In this document: positions 14,381 to 23,505 of the stretch, piece after piece
Numbering within the stretch: position 1 is the stretch's first letter
How the letters are laid out: every line of letters begins with the position of its first letter
Source: Phenylobacterium sp.
Lineage (GTDB): Bacteria; Pseudomonadota; Alphaproteobacteria; Caulobacterales; Caulobacteraceae
Direction of reading: 5' to 3'
DNA length: 50,876 nucleotides
NCBI RefSeq assembly: GCF_016793285.1
Contig: NZ_JAEUMO010000230.1
Span: forward strand, 1-50,876
Translations under genes and position numbers: made by a program
Notes under the pieces: model-generated
What the model was told of the DNA's origin: nothing
The model's database searches: none
What the model saw: the letters and a program-made list of their open reading frames with translations, nothing else

Positions 14381-15580
14381 GTGGCTTCCGGATCGCACGC
14401 TCAAACGCCATGGATACGCCGCCTCGCTGCGGTGGCGGGCGCGTGGCTGTCGGCGGCGCTCCTGCTCGTCGTCGCCGCGGCGCCGGCGCAGGCGCACAAC
14501 CTGCCCTACGCCCTCGTCGACCTGCGGATCGGGCCGGGAGGCAAGCTCGACATCGCGCTCCGCTGCCATCTGACGCCGCTGGTCCAGGGTCTGCCCCAGG
14601 GCGCGTCTGACGACGCGGTCGCCGCGCGGCTGATGGCCATGAGCGACACCGAGATCGCCGCGCGATCGGCCGAGGTCGCCGGCCAGATCCGCGCGATGCT
14701 GAGCCTGCGCGCCGACGGCCGCCTCATCGACGTGGCCGTGCGGATGCCGACGCCGGGCCAGATCCGCGCCGAGGCCGCGACGCCGCGCCTCAGCCCCATG
14801 CCGTCGGAGCCCATCGCGATCACCGCGCAGGCGCCGGCCGGAACCACCGTCGTCGACATCGCCCTGCCGCCGTCCCTGGGGCCGGCCGTGCTGTCCACGC
14901 GCTATCCCGACGGCACGACCACCACGGCGCCCATCCCCGACGGCCAGCGCAGCCCGGACCTGCGCCTCGCGGGCCCGAGCCCCGTACTCGACCACCTCGA
15001 CGCCGTGCTTCGGTTCGTGCGTCTCGGCTTCGGCCACATCCTGCCCGGCGGCCTCGACCACATCCTGTTCGTCGTGGCGCTGGCGATAGGCGCGCCGCGG
15101 CTAGGCCCGCTGGTGAAGCTCGCCACCGCCTTCACGCTCGCGCACTCGCTGACGCTGAGCCTCGCCGCGCTCGGGTTCGTCTCGGCCCCGGCGTCGCTCG
15201 TGGAGCCCGCGATCACGCTTTCGATCGCCGTGGCGGCGATCCTGTCGTTCCGCGCGGCCTCGGGCGATGTCGGCTGGGTCCGACTGGGCGTCGTGTTCGG
15301 CTTCGGCCTCCTGCACGGCCTGGGCTTCGCCGGCGCGCTCGCCGAGACCGGCCTGCCGCGCGGCGCCGAGCTCACCGCCCTCGCCGCCTTCAACGTCGGG
15401 ATCGAGCTGGCCCAGATCGCGGTCATCGTCCTCGTGCTGGCCGCGCTGCGCCTCGCCACGCTGCTGACGCGCGACCCGCTGCTGATCTCCCGCCCCGTCA
15501 CGGCGTGCGTCGCCGTGGCCGGGCTCCTCTGGACCGCCCAGCGCCTCGTTCTCGAGTTCGCGCCGGCCACATTCGGATGA
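14381..15580 (+). CDS. HupE/UreJ family protein with periplasmic N-terminal domain
   Basis: A 399-residue protein: signal/anchor (SAALLLVVAAAPAQAH), a periplasmic domain of about 170 residues, then a membrane domain carrying GGLDHILFVVALAIG, LAHSLTLSLAALG, FGFGLLHGLGFAGALAE and NVGIELAQ. These are the HupE_UreJ_2 motifs. Start GTG at 14381 has AAGGGA upstream; earlier GTG at 14309 gives an unlikely basic leader. It overlaps the following DUF3604 gene by ATGA. The same pairing of HupE and DUF3604 occurs again at 23.5-27.3 kb, so they probably act together. Metal transport (Ni or Co) is known for founding HupE members only; here it is inference. Confidence 0.75.
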   Translation: MASGSHAQTPWIRRLAAVAGAWLSAALLLVVAAAPAQAHNLPYALVDLRIGPGGKLDIALRCHLTPLVQGLPQGASDDAVAARLMAMSDTEIAARSAEVAGQIRAMLSLRADGRLIDVAVRMPTPGQIRAEAATPRLSPMPSEPIAITAQAPAGTTVVDIALPPSLGPAVLSTRYPDGTTTTAPIPDGQRSPDLRLAGPSPVLDHLDAVLRFVRLGFGHILPGGLDHILFVVALAIGAPRLGPLVKLATAFTLAHSLTLSLAALGFVSAPASLVEPAITLSIAVAAILSFRAASGDVGWVRLGVVFGFGLLHGLGFAGALAETGLPRGAELTALAAFNVGIELAQIAVIVLVLAALRLATLLTRDPLLISRPVTACVAVAGLLWTAQRLVLEFAPATFG

Positions 15581-18249
15581 AGGACCTACGCCCCATGACC
15601 CGCTGGTCCCGCCGCCAGACCCTCGGCGCGCTCGCCCTCGCGGGCGCTTCGACCATTCCGCTCGGCTGGGCCGCCTCGCAGACCCTGCTGCAGCCCGAGG
15701 CGCCCGCGCCCGGCGACTACATGAGCCGCTCGCTGCGCAAGCGCGTCGAGCAACTGAAGCGCGACGTGGCGCTGGCGCCGACGAGCGTCGCCACCACCCG
15801 GGCGCGGACCGAGGTGCTCTACGCCTGGATGAACGCGCTGTCGCTGACCGGCCAGTACCTGCACCCGGACATCCCGCAGCTCGTCACCACCATGAACGCC
15901 CCGGGCTTCCCCCAGACCGGCGAGCGGGCGAAGAACCGCATGCTGGCGGCGCTCGACCAGTACGTTCGCACGCTGAGCGCCCTGGAGAAGAACCCGAAGC
16001 TAACCGGAACGGTTTCGGCCAGGACCGAAGGCCCCTGGTATGTCGACGGCTACGTCCAGTTCGAACAGACCTACACCGTGGGCGAGGCGCCGCTGAAGGC
16101 GGGCGGCGGGATCGTCATCCCGAACCACTTCTACTTCACCTTCGCCGACCTGCAGGCCAGCGATCCGCACGCCGACAACTACATCTCGTGCCGCACGTCG
16201 AACCCGGCGGTGAGGATCGTGCGCGACACCTTCCCGATCGCCGGGATGTTCTCCACGGGCCTGGGGGTCGGGGAGATGCCCCGCGTGTTCTTCAGGATCG
16301 CCGAGGGCGAACTGAAGGCCGGCGAGACGGTGACGGTCACCTACGGCGACCGTTCGGGCGGCTCGAAAGGGCTGCTGCTGTTCCAGGTCTCCAACTCGGG
16401 CGTCCGTTTCCCGTTCTGGGTGATGACCGAGAAGGACGGCCTGCTGCTGACGCCGCGCGAGGTCACGACGCCGCTGCTGGGCGGCCCGGCGGCCAGCGTG
16501 CGGGGCTTCAACCCCTCGATCGTCGAGCCGAACGAGCCGTTCGAACTCTCGGTGCGCACCGAGGATCGCTTCCGGAACCTCGCGACCGGAGGCGCGCCGG
16601 CGTGGACGGTGCTCCTGGACGGCAAGCCGTTCCGCGAGATCCCGGCGTCGGCCAATTCGATCACCGTCCTGCGCGACGTGAAGATCGCCGCCCCCGGCGT
16701 GCATCGCTTCCAGATCGTCTCGGCCGACGGGCGCTTCAGGGGCGAGTCCGCGCCCGTGCTGGTCGAGGCCGACCCCACCGACCGCATCTTCTGGGGCGAG
16801 ACCCACGGCCACTGCGGCTTCTCGGAAGGGATGGGGCTGGTCGACGCCTACTTCGAGTTCGCCCGCGACGAGTCGCGGCTCGATTTCGTCAGCCTCACCG
16901 AGCACGACCTGTGGATGGACGCGAGCGAGTGGGAGCAGATGCGCACCGCCGCCCGCAAGTTCGACGCCCCCGGCCGGTTCATCACCTACATGGGCTACGA
17001 GTGGACGGTGCTGTCGGCCTATGGCGGCCACCACAACGTGATCTTCCGCCGCCTCGACGGGGTCCAGCCGGTCCCGAGCCAGCTCTTCCCGGCCCTGCCC
17101 GACCTCTACCGGGGCCTCAGGAAGCACTACGCGCCGAAGGACGTGCTGGTGATCCCGCACGCTCACATGACCGCCGACGCCACGCAGAACGACGCGGCGC
17201 TGGAGCCGGTGGTCGAGATCGTGTCCGAGCACGGCATCTTCGAGTGGCTGGGCCAGCGCTATCTGGCGAACGGCTGGCAGCTCGGATTCGTGGGCGGCGG
17301 CGACGACCACCTGGGCCACCCCGGCTACAAGATGCGGCCGCTGGGGCGGTTCTACTTCGACGGCACGGGCGGGATCGCGGCGGTCAACGCGCCGGCCAGG
17401 GACCGCGACGTCCTGTTCGACGCGATCAAGGACCGCCGCACCTACGCGACCACCAGCGACCGGATCATCCTGAAGGCGGCGCTGAACGGGACGCGGATGG
17501 GCGCCGTGGCGCCGAGCGCGGCGCGGCGCGTGGTCGAGGGCGTCGTCCATGGCACGGGCCCGATCCAGTCGATCACCCTGGTCAGGAACGGCAAGGACCT
17601 GGAGAGCCGCAACTTCGAGGCCCCCGACGGCGCCGGCGACGGCAACATGGTCGAGGTCGACTTCTGGTCGACGTCCGAGCCCGGCAAGCCGCTGGAGGGT
17701 TCACGGACCGAGCGGGTCTGGACGGGAACGATCAAGGTGACCGGGGCCAGGCTCGACGGCGCGTTCAGCCCGCAGGTCGAGGCTCTGAACTACCTCTCCG
17801 AGTGGGTGCGGCCGCAGCCGGGCGCCGCCGACACCGTCACCTTCCGCCTGACCACGCGCGGCTATGCGAAGGCCGTGCGCCTCAGGCTCGGCGGCGACGT
17901 CTCCAAGGCCCGCGTCGAGGTGAGCCTCGCGCTCGTCGGCGGGGCGAACGCCGTCCACGCCGCCGACGTGCCGCCGCCCGGCCAGGCACGGGACCTCGCC
18001 GTCCCGCTGCCCGTCCTGGCGAGCGGCGCCACGCCCTCCAGCGCCTCGCAGGACCGCATCACCGTGCGCCAGATCCGGCCCGCGACCGAGCGCGACCGGA
18101 CCTTCCGCTTCGAGGACTCCGAGGCGCCGAAGGATGGCGACAACTACTACGTCCGCGTGGTCCAGGCGGACGGCGCCGGGGCGTGGTCGAGCCCCTGGTG
18201 GATCGGCGCCGTGCGCGCGCCGCGCCGGACGGCGCCCGGCCGGGGGTGA
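15577..18249 (+). CDS. DUF3604 protein (PHP-like metallohydrolase), Tat-exported, long form
   Basis: An 890-residue protein with a Tat signal (WSRRQTLGALALAGAST), about 370 residues of N-terminal beta-rich domain, and a DUF3604 core with PHP-type metal motifs: GETHGHCGFSEG (near residue 408), SLTEHDLWMD, VIPHAHMT and GGGDDHLGHPG. These His and Asp residues would bind two or three metal ions for phospho- or other ester hydrolysis. The ATG at 15577 overlaps the HupE stop; ATG at 15595, with GAAGGA ten bases upstream, is an alternative that puts the RR motif nearer the N-terminus. No member of DUF3604 has a settled substrate as far as I know. Longest of three DUF3604 genes here and the only one with the large N-terminal domain. 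Confidence 0.78.
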   Translation: MKDLRPMTRWSRRQTLGALALAGASTIPLGWAASQTLLQPEAPAPGDYMSRSLRKRVEQLKRDVALAPTSVATTRARTEVLYAWMNALSLTGQYLHPDIPQLVTTMNAPGFPQTGERAKNRMLAALDQYVRTLSALEKNPKLTGTVSARTEGPWYVDGYVQFEQTYTVGEAPLKAGGGIVIPNHFYFTFADLQASDPHADNYISCRTSNPAVRIVRDTFPIAGMFSTGLGVGEMPRVFFRIAEGELKAGETVTVTYGDRSGGSKGLLLFQVSNSGVRFPFWVMTEKDGLLLTPREVTTPLLGGPAASVRGFNPSIVEPNEPFELSVRTEDRFRNLATGGAPAWTVLLDGKPFREIPASANSITVLRDVKIAAPGVHRFQIVSADGRFRGESAPVLVEADPTDRIFWGETHGHCGFSEGMGLVDAYFEFARDESRLDFVSLTEHDLWMDASEWEQMRTAARKFDAPGRFITYMGYEWTVLSAYGGHHNVIFRRLDGVQPVPSQLFPALPDLYRGLRKHYAPKDVLVIPHAHMTADATQNDAALEPVVEIVSEHGIFEWLGQRYLANGWQLGFVGGGDDHLGHPGYKMRPLGRFYFDGTGGIAAVNAPARDRDVLFDAIKDRRTYATTSDRIILKAALNGTRMGAVAPSAARRVVEGVVHGTGPIQSITLVRNGKDLESRNFEAPDGAGDGNMVEVDFWSTSEPGKPLEGSRTERVWTGTIKVTGARLDGAFSPQVEALNYLSEWVRPQPGAADTVTFRLTTRGYAKAVRLRLGGDVSKARVEVSLALVGGANAVHAADVPPPGQARDLAVPLPVLASGATPSSASQDRITVRQIRPATERDRTFRFEDSEAPKDGDNYYVRVVQADGAGAWSSPWWIGAVRAPRRTAPGRG

Positions 18250-18265
18250 CCCGCCCGAGCCTTCC

Positions 18266-18289
18266 GGGGGCGCGGCCGTTCGCGCCCCC
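18266..18289. terminator. Bidirectional terminator-like hairpin
   Basis: GGGGGCGCG and CGCGCCCCC form a perfect nine-base stem with a six-base loop, exactly between the convergent DUF3604 and MFS genes. There is no U-run, as is common in GC-rich alphaproteobacteria, so it may only be a weak or factor-assisted terminator. Confidence 0.5.
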
Positions 18290-19719
18290 TACTTCGCGAC
18301 GAGGTCCTGCTTCAGCCAGCGGCAGGTCAGGAGGAAGAACGCGCCGCTGGCGGCGTAGAGGCTGGCCGTCACCAGCAGCGACTGCTGCAGGCTCTGCGGG
18401 TGGGCGACCGCGCAGACCTGTTCCAGCTTCGCCGGAAGGTTCGCACGCGCCGCGCCCTCGCAGGCGGCGCGGGTCAGGTCGGCGGCGCCCAGGCCCGCGG
18501 CCTTCATCCGGAACAGCACATCGCTCAGCCAGCCGATGAACAGCGGCCCCAGGCCGTAGCCCAGCAGGTTCAGCATGAACATCAGCACCGCCGTGGAAAG
18601 CGCCCGCGTCTGTGCCGACACCACGCCCTGCCCGATCGTGTACTGGGCCGCGAGGTAGCCGTACTTCGCGCCGCCGCCGATCACGAGACCCAGCAGGCAG
18701 AGCCGCAGGTCGTGGGTCGTGAACGCCAGCACGTAGAAGGGGACCGAAATCGCCATGCCCGCGGCCGGCAGCCACGCGATGGCGGTGGTGCTGCGCGACC
18801 CGATCTTCTCGGCGAGCCAGCCCGTGCCGAGCGTCCCCAGCGACGAGGCGATGGCCACCGGCACGTTGATCATCAGGGCCGCCTCGCCGGCGGTCAGGCC
18901 GAAGCTGCGGTTGATAAAGAGCGACTGAAACGACGAGATGCCGTAGCCGCAGAAGGCCGCGATGGTGGCCGCCGTCGTCATCGACCAGAACGACTTCTTG
19001 GATGCGATCTCCCTCAGGCCGTCGGCGAAACGCACCGTCTCGCGACGCGGCGTGCCCGGCGGGTCGGTGTAGCCGCGCGGCGGCTCGCGCACGGTCAGCT
19101 TCAACGCCACCGCCACCAGCAGCCCCGGCACGCCCAGGATGAAGAACGCCCAGCGCCAGCCCAGCGCATCGGTGATCGGTCCGCCGATCACGTTGGCCAG
19201 CATGGTCCCCAGCGTCACGCCCATGGCGTAGTAGCCGAGCGCGGTCGAGCGGGCCCGCGGCGGATAGTAGTCGGCGATCAGCGAGTTGGCCTGCGGCGTG
19301 CAACCGGCTTCGCCGATGCCCACGCCCACGCGGCAGGTCAGCAGCACCCAGAACGCGCCGATGGTGATCGAACCGATGGTGACCTCGGCGGCCAGGCCAC
19401 AGGCGGCGGTCATCAGCGACCAGAGCGCTACGCAGATGCTCATGATCCAGACGCGGTGGCGGGTCTCGGCGATCTGCGCCAGCGGCACACCGACGATCGT
19501 GTAGAGCAGCGCGAAGCCGAAGCCGGTCAGCAGGCCGAAGCCGGTGTCGGAGATGCCGAGCTCGGGCTTCATTTGCGGCGCCACCACCGACAGCAGCGAC
19601 CGGTCCATGAAGTTCAGGATGAAGATGAAGAGCAGCGCCGTAAGGACGTAGGTCCGGTACGGGCGCGAGCCGTAGCCGTGGATGTGACCCTCGTGCGCGG
19701 GCGCGCCGGCGGCGGACAC
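18289..19719 (-). CDS. MFS transporter, spinster-like
   Basis: A 476-residue membrane protein with twelve predicted spans. Signature regions include LNFMDRSLLSVVAPQMK in span 1, ADYYPPRARSTALGYYAMG after span 4, and a WRWAFFILGVPG segment, the pattern of the spinster-like MFS group found in many alphaproteobacteria next to lipid or steroid degradation genes. The start is GTG at 19719 (GTG-TCC), seven bases after the SDR stop. It forms a two-gene unit with that SDR and is divergent from the alkylsulfatase operon. Likely moves an organic acid, lipid or alcohol product; the direction and substrate cannot be read from sequence. Confidence 0.8.
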   Translation of the reverse strand: MSAAGAPAHEGHIHGYGSRPYRTYVLTALLFIFILNFMDRSLLSVVAPQMKPELGISDTGFGLLTGFGFALLYTIVGVPLAQIAETRHRVWIMSICVALWSLMTAACGLAAEVTIGSITIGAFWVLLTCRVGVGIGEAGCTPQANSLIADYYPPRARSTALGYYAMGVTLGTMLANVIGGPITDALGWRWAFFILGVPGLLVAVALKLTVREPPRGYTDPPGTPRRETVRFADGLREIASKKSFWSMTTAATIAAFCGYGISSFQSLFINRSFGLTAGEAALMINVPVAIASSLGTLGTGWLAEKIGSRSTTAIAWLPAAGMAISVPFYVLAFTTHDLRLCLLGLVIGGGAKYGYLAAQYTIGQGVVSAQTRALSTAVLMFMLNLLGYGLGPLFIGWLSDVLFRMKAAGLGAADLTRAACEGAARANLPAKLEQVCAVAHPQSLQQSLLVTASLYAASGAFFLLTCRWLKQDLVAK

Positions 19720-19725
19720 AGGGCG

Positions 19726-20517
19726 TCAGCCGCCGGCCAGGGACGCGGCGATCTTGTCACGCAGGCGCACCATGCCGCCGATCCAGCGATCGTAGTCGCT
19801 CGTCTTGCGCTGCATGTAGGTCAGGACCTGCGGGTGCGGCAGGATCAGGAAGGTTTCGGCGGCCAGGCCGTCGACCACGCATTGCGCGACCTCGGCCGGC
19901 GACAGCACGCCGTCGACCGCCTGCGAGCCGCGGGCGTCTCGGATCATCGGCGTGTCCACGGCCTGCGGACAGAGGATCGAGACGCCGATGCCCTGGCTCC
20001 TGTGGGTGATCGCCAGCGCTTCGGCGAAGCCGGTCGCCGCGTGCTTGGTGGTCGCATAGACCGGGCTGCCGGGCTGGCTCAGCAGGCCCGCCGCCGAGAC
20101 CGTGTGCAGGAAGTACCCCCCGCCGCGGGCGATCATCCCGGGCAGCGCCGCGCGCGCCGCATAGACGTGGGCCATCACGTTGACCTCCCAGCCCAGCGTC
20201 CAGACCTCGTTGGAGGCCGACGTCGCGTTGTTGAAGTCGGGGTCGCGCACGGGCACGCCGGCGTTGGAGCACATCAGGTCGATGCGGCCGAAGCGCTCCT
20301 CGGCCAGCGCCACCATCCGCTGCACGTCGGCCTCGACGGCGACGTTCGCCTGCGCCGGGACGCCGCCCACGGCGTCGGCGGTCGCCGCCGCCGCCTCGCC
20401 GTCGAGGTCGGCGACCAGGATTCCCGCGGCGCCTTCGGCGTGGAACCGCTCCGCCAGGGCCTTGCCGATGCCGCCGCCGCCACCCGTGATCACGACGACC
20501 TTGCCCTGCAGGTTCAT
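19726..20517 (-). CDS. Short-chain dehydrogenase/reductase
   Basis: A 263-residue SDR with TGGGGGIG (cofactor binding), CSNAGVPV (NAG motif), VSAAGLLSQPGSPVYATTKHA (Ser, Tyr and Lys of the active site) and a C-terminal part (LPHPQVLTYMQRK) found in SDRs acting on larger hydrophobic substrates. The ATG at 20517 follows GGGGAGG by a good spacing. It heads the SDR-MFS unit and shares a 160-base divergent promoter region with the alkylsulfatase gene. A plausible role is oxidation of a fatty alcohol, the product of alkyl sulfate hydrolysis by its neighbour; this is inference from position. Confidence 0.8.
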   Translation of the reverse strand: MNLQGKVVVITGGGGGIGKALAERFHAEGAAGILVADLDGEAAAATADAVGGVPAQANVAVEADVQRMVALAEERFGRIDLMCSNAGVPVRDPDFNNATSASNEVWTLGWEVNVMAHVYAARAALPGMIARGGGYFLHTVSAAGLLSQPGSPVYATTKHAATGFAEALAITHRSQGIGVSILCPQAVDTPMIRDARGSQAVDGVLSPAEVAQCVVDGLAAETFLILPHPQVLTYMQRKTSDYDRWIGGMVRLRDKIAASLAGG

Positions 20518-20588
20518 GGCGAGCCTCCCCGGCGGTTGATCCGCCCCGGGCGCGAACCTGAGGATTTGGGCCCGCCTCGTCAATCCAT

Positions 20589-20602
20589 TTGATACCAACT
20601 CG
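20589..20602 (-). promoter_or_regulatory. Degenerate copy of the TetR-site motif, divergent promoter
   Basis: Read on the minus strand this is CGAGTTGGTATCAA, matching 12 of 14 bases of the CGACTTGGTTTCAA motif found next to tetR at 37294 and 38062. It lies six bases upstream of a TTGACG -35-like element (20583-20578) for the SDR and about 80 bases before the alkylsulfatase start. Two CATTTGA repeats (20586 and 20606) lie 20 bases apart around it. Confidence 0.4.
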
Positions 20603-20679
20603 GAACATTTGAATTGAACCGCGCTTCCGGTAAGCCTAGCGTCCGCGAACGCCGCGCATCAGACGGCGAAGGGGGAAGC

Positions 20680-22539
20680 ATGTCGGAGGCCGATCCGCGC
20701 CAGGACGCGACGGACGCCACCCGCGCCGCGCACGCGGCCGTGGCGGCGAACCTGCCCCCCGACGACGGCGGCGACTTCGCGCTCGCGGCCCGGGGCTTCG
20801 TCGGCACGATCCCCGACGCCGACGTCCCCGGCGCCTGGAGCCAGCGCCCCTTCGCCTTCCTGGACGGCGAGCGGCCCGACACGGTCAATCCCAGCCTCTG
20901 GCGCCAGGCGCGGCTGAACGCCATGCACGGCCTGTTCGAGGTGACGCCGGGCGTGTGGCAGGTGCGCGGCTTCGACATCTCGAACATCACCTTCATCGAG
21001 GGCCGCGAGGGCTGGATCGTCATCGACCCGCTGACCTCTGCCGCTCCGGCCGCGGCGGCGCTGGAGCTGCTGCGCCAGCTCAAGGGCGACCGGCCGGTGA
21101 CGGCGGTGATCTACACCCACAGCCACGTCGACCACTACGGCGGCGTCATGGGCGTGCTGACTCCCGATGACATCGCCCGCGGCGTTCCGATCGTGGCGCC
21201 CGAGGGCTTCCTGCAGGCCGCCGTCGCCGAGAACGTCCTGGCCGGCAACGTCATGAGCCGCCGCGCGACCTACATGTACGGCGGTCTCCTGCCCAAGGAC
21301 CCCAAAGGTCACGTCGACTCCGGCCTCGGCAAGGGCACGTCGACGGGCAAGGTCGCGCTCGTCGCCCCCACGGTCTCGGTGACCCACACCGGTCAGTCGC
21401 TGACGCTGGACGGCGTCGAGGTCGTCTTCCAGGTGACGCCCGACACCGAGGCGCCCGCCGAGATGAACTTCCACTTTCCGCAGTTCGGCGCGCTCTGCAT
21501 GGCGGAGAACTGCACCTGTCACCTGCACAATCTCTACACGCCGCGCGGCGCGCAGGTGCGCGACGCCAAGGCGTGGGCCTTCTACATCGACGAGGCGCTG
21601 GCGATGTTCGCCGGCAAGGCCGACGTGATGTTCGCCAGCCACCACTGGCCGCGCTGGGGCGAGGACCCGATCCGCGCGTTCCTCGGCAAGCAGCGCGACC
21701 TCTACAAGTACATCCACGACCAGACGCTCAGGATGGCGAACCACGGGATGAACGGGCCCGAGATCGCCGAGGTGCTGAAGCTGCCGCCGACGCTGGAGGC
21801 GGAGTGGCACACCCGCAGCTACTACGGGACGCTCAGCCACAACGCCAAGGCGGTCTACCAGAAGTACCTCGGGTGGTTCGACGGCAACCCGGCCAACCTG
21901 AACAGGCATCCGCCGGAAGCGGCGGGGCGGCGGTACGTGGACGCCATGGGCGGAGCGGGCAAGGTGCTGGCCGAGGGCCGCCGCGCCTTCGAGGCGGGCG
22001 ACTACCGCTGGGCCGCCGAGATCGTGGGCCACCTCGTCTTCGCCGACCCCGCGAACGCCGACGCGCGCGCCCTCCAGGCCAACGCCCTAGAGCAGATGGG
22101 CTACCAGGCCGAGTCCGGCCCCTGGCGCGACTTCTACCTCACCGGCGCGCAGGAGCTGCGCAAGCCCCGGCCGAAGTCGGACACGCCGCGGCAGGCCTCG
22201 GCGGGCCAGCTCCGCACCCTGCCCGCCGACAACCTGCTGGACGCGCTTTCGGTGCGGCTGAACGGGCTCGCGGCCGGCGACCGGGCCATCGCGTTCACGG
22301 TGGCCTTCAGCGACACCGGCGAGCGGTTCGCGGTGCGGGTCGAGAACGCGGTGCTGCACCATCGCGCGGGCGAGGCCGGACCACGGGTCGAACTGTCGCG
22401 CGGCCAGCTCGTCGACCTCGTGACCGGCGCCGAGACGCTGGAGTCCGCGGGCCTCGCCGGCGACGGCGCGGGCGAACTCGGCCGCCTCGTCGCCCTACTC
22501 GACCGCTTCGACCTCTGGTTCGAAATCTCAGCGCCCTGA
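20680..22539 (+). CDS. SdsA-type alkylsulfatase (metallo-beta-lactamase fold)
   Basis: A 619-residue protein of the three-domain alkylsulfatase family. The N-terminal metallo-beta-lactamase domain has THSHVDHYGG (zinc ligands HxHxDH), TEAPAEMNFHFP and AENCTCHLHNLYTPRGAQVRD; a helical dimerisation domain follows (YHQKYLG-type region, HPPEAAGRRYVDAMGG) and then an SCP2-like C-terminal domain (ADNLLDALSVRLNGL). The family removes sulfate from primary alkyl sulfates such as dodecyl sulfate, giving the alcohol. Unlike Pseudomonas SdsA1 there is no signal peptide: the first 35 residues are polar, so it should act in the cytoplasm. ATG at 20680 follows AAGGGGGAA. First gene of a plus-strand operon. 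Confidence 0.85.
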   Translation: MSEADPRQDATDATRAAHAAVAANLPPDDGGDFALAARGFVGTIPDADVPGAWSQRPFAFLDGERPDTVNPSLWRQARLNAMHGLFEVTPGVWQVRGFDISNITFIEGREGWIVIDPLTSAAPAAAALELLRQLKGDRPVTAVIYTHSHVDHYGGVMGVLTPDDIARGVPIVAPEGFLQAAVAENVLAGNVMSRRATYMYGGLLPKDPKGHVDSGLGKGTSTGKVALVAPTVSVTHTGQSLTLDGVEVVFQVTPDTEAPAEMNFHFPQFGALCMAENCTCHLHNLYTPRGAQVRDAKAWAFYIDEALAMFAGKADVMFASHHWPRWGEDPIRAFLGKQRDLYKYIHDQTLRMANHGMNGPEIAEVLKLPPTLEAEWHTRSYYGTLSHNAKAVYQKYLGWFDGNPANLNRHPPEAAGRRYVDAMGGAGKVLAEGRRAFEAGDYRWAAEIVGHLVFADPANADARALQANALEQMGYQAESGPWRDFYLTGAQELRKPRPKSDTPRQASAGQLRTLPADNLLDALSVRLNGLAAGDRAIAFTVAFSDTGERFAVRVENAVLHHRAGEAGPRVELSRGQLVDLVTGAETLESAGLAGDGAGELGRLVALLDRFDLWFEISAP

Positions 22540-22558
22540 TCCCGGAGACCCTTCGCCG

Positions 22559-23437
22559 ATGCCGCCATTCGAGACCCTGCTCTACGACGTCGACGGCGAC
22601 GGGATCGCGACGATCACGCTGAACCGGCCCGATCGGCTGAACGCCTTCACGCCGAAGATGATGCTGGACATGATCGCCGCGTTCGACGCGACCGACGCCG
22701 ACGACGCGGTGAGGGCGGTGATCGTCACCGGCGCGGGCCGCGGTTTCTGCGCCGGGGCCGACCTGGGGGCCGGCGGCGGCACCTTCGATCAGGGCGCGCG
22801 CGAAGCCGAACGGCGCGCGGCGGGCGACACCGGCGACGTCACCCGCGACGGCGGCGGCCGGGTGTCGCTGCGCATCTTCCAGAGCCTGAAGCCGGTGATC
22901 GCGGCGGTGAACGGCGCGGCAGTGGGCGTGGGCGTGACCATGCAACTGCCGATGGACATCCGGATCGCCTCGACCGAGGCCAAGTTCGGCTTCGTCTTCG
23001 CGCGGCGCGGCATCACGATGGAGGCCTGCTCGTCGTGGTTCCTGCCACGGCTGGTCGGCCCGCCGGCCGCGCTGGAGTGGTGCTATTCCGGTCGCGTCTT
23101 CACCGCCCAGGAGGCCCATGCCAAGGGCCTCGTCCAGGCGCTCCACGCCCCCGAAGACCTGTTGCCGGCCGCCCGCGCGATCGCCAAGGGCTTCGCGGAG
23201 TCCGCGCCGATGTCGATGGCCGTGATGCGTCAGCTCATCTGGCGCGGCCTGACCGCGGACCACCCGATGGAATCCCACCGCGCCGACAGCCGGTCGCTCA
23301 GGATGCGCGGCGCCTCGGACGACGCGAAGGAAGGCATCGCGGCCTTCCTCGACAAGCGCCCGGCCGCCTTCCCGGACAAGGTTTCGGGGGGCCTGCCCGA
23401 CCTTTGGCCGGAGTGGGAGGAACCCGAATACCGTTGA
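22559..23437 (+). CDS. Crotonase / enoyl-CoA hydratase family protein
   Basis: A 292-residue crotonase. The CoA and oxyanion-hole motifs are GRGFCAGADLGAGG and NGAAVGVGVTMQLPMDIRIAS; GITMEACSSWFLPRLVG carries the second active-site Glu. The first Glu of true hydratases (in the CELA-type segment) is missing: the equivalent stretch is VTMQLPM. So the reaction may be another crotonase type, such as isomerisation or a hydrolase step. It begins 20 bases after the alkylsulfatase, consistent with one transcript, and could act on the fatty acyl chain released there. Large C-terminal part (MESHRADSRSLRMRG, DKRPAAFPDK) is normal for this sub-group. Confidence 0.8.
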   Translation: MPPFETLLYDVDGDGIATITLNRPDRLNAFTPKMMLDMIAAFDATDADDAVRAVIVTGAGRGFCAGADLGAGGGTFDQGAREAERRAAGDTGDVTRDGGGRVSLRIFQSLKPVIAAVNGAAVGVGVTMQLPMDIRIASTEAKFGFVFARRGITMEACSSWFLPRLVGPPAALEWCYSGRVFTAQEAHAKGLVQALHAPEDLLPAARAIAKGFAESAPMSMAVMRQLIWRGLTADHPMESHRADSRSLRMRGASDDAKEGIAAFLDKRPAAFPDKVSGGLPDLWPEWEEPEYR

Positions 23438-23505
23438 GCGTCGCCATGCCTGCGCTCGACCTCGCCATGCCTCGCGGCTTCTGGCGCGGGGGGCGGAAAG
23501 ACGGG

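Noticed and set aside
12638-15061. An 807-residue frame ending in the SDR
   Set aside because: The upstream part is antisense to HupE and out of frame with the hydrolase; the SDR starts at 13420.
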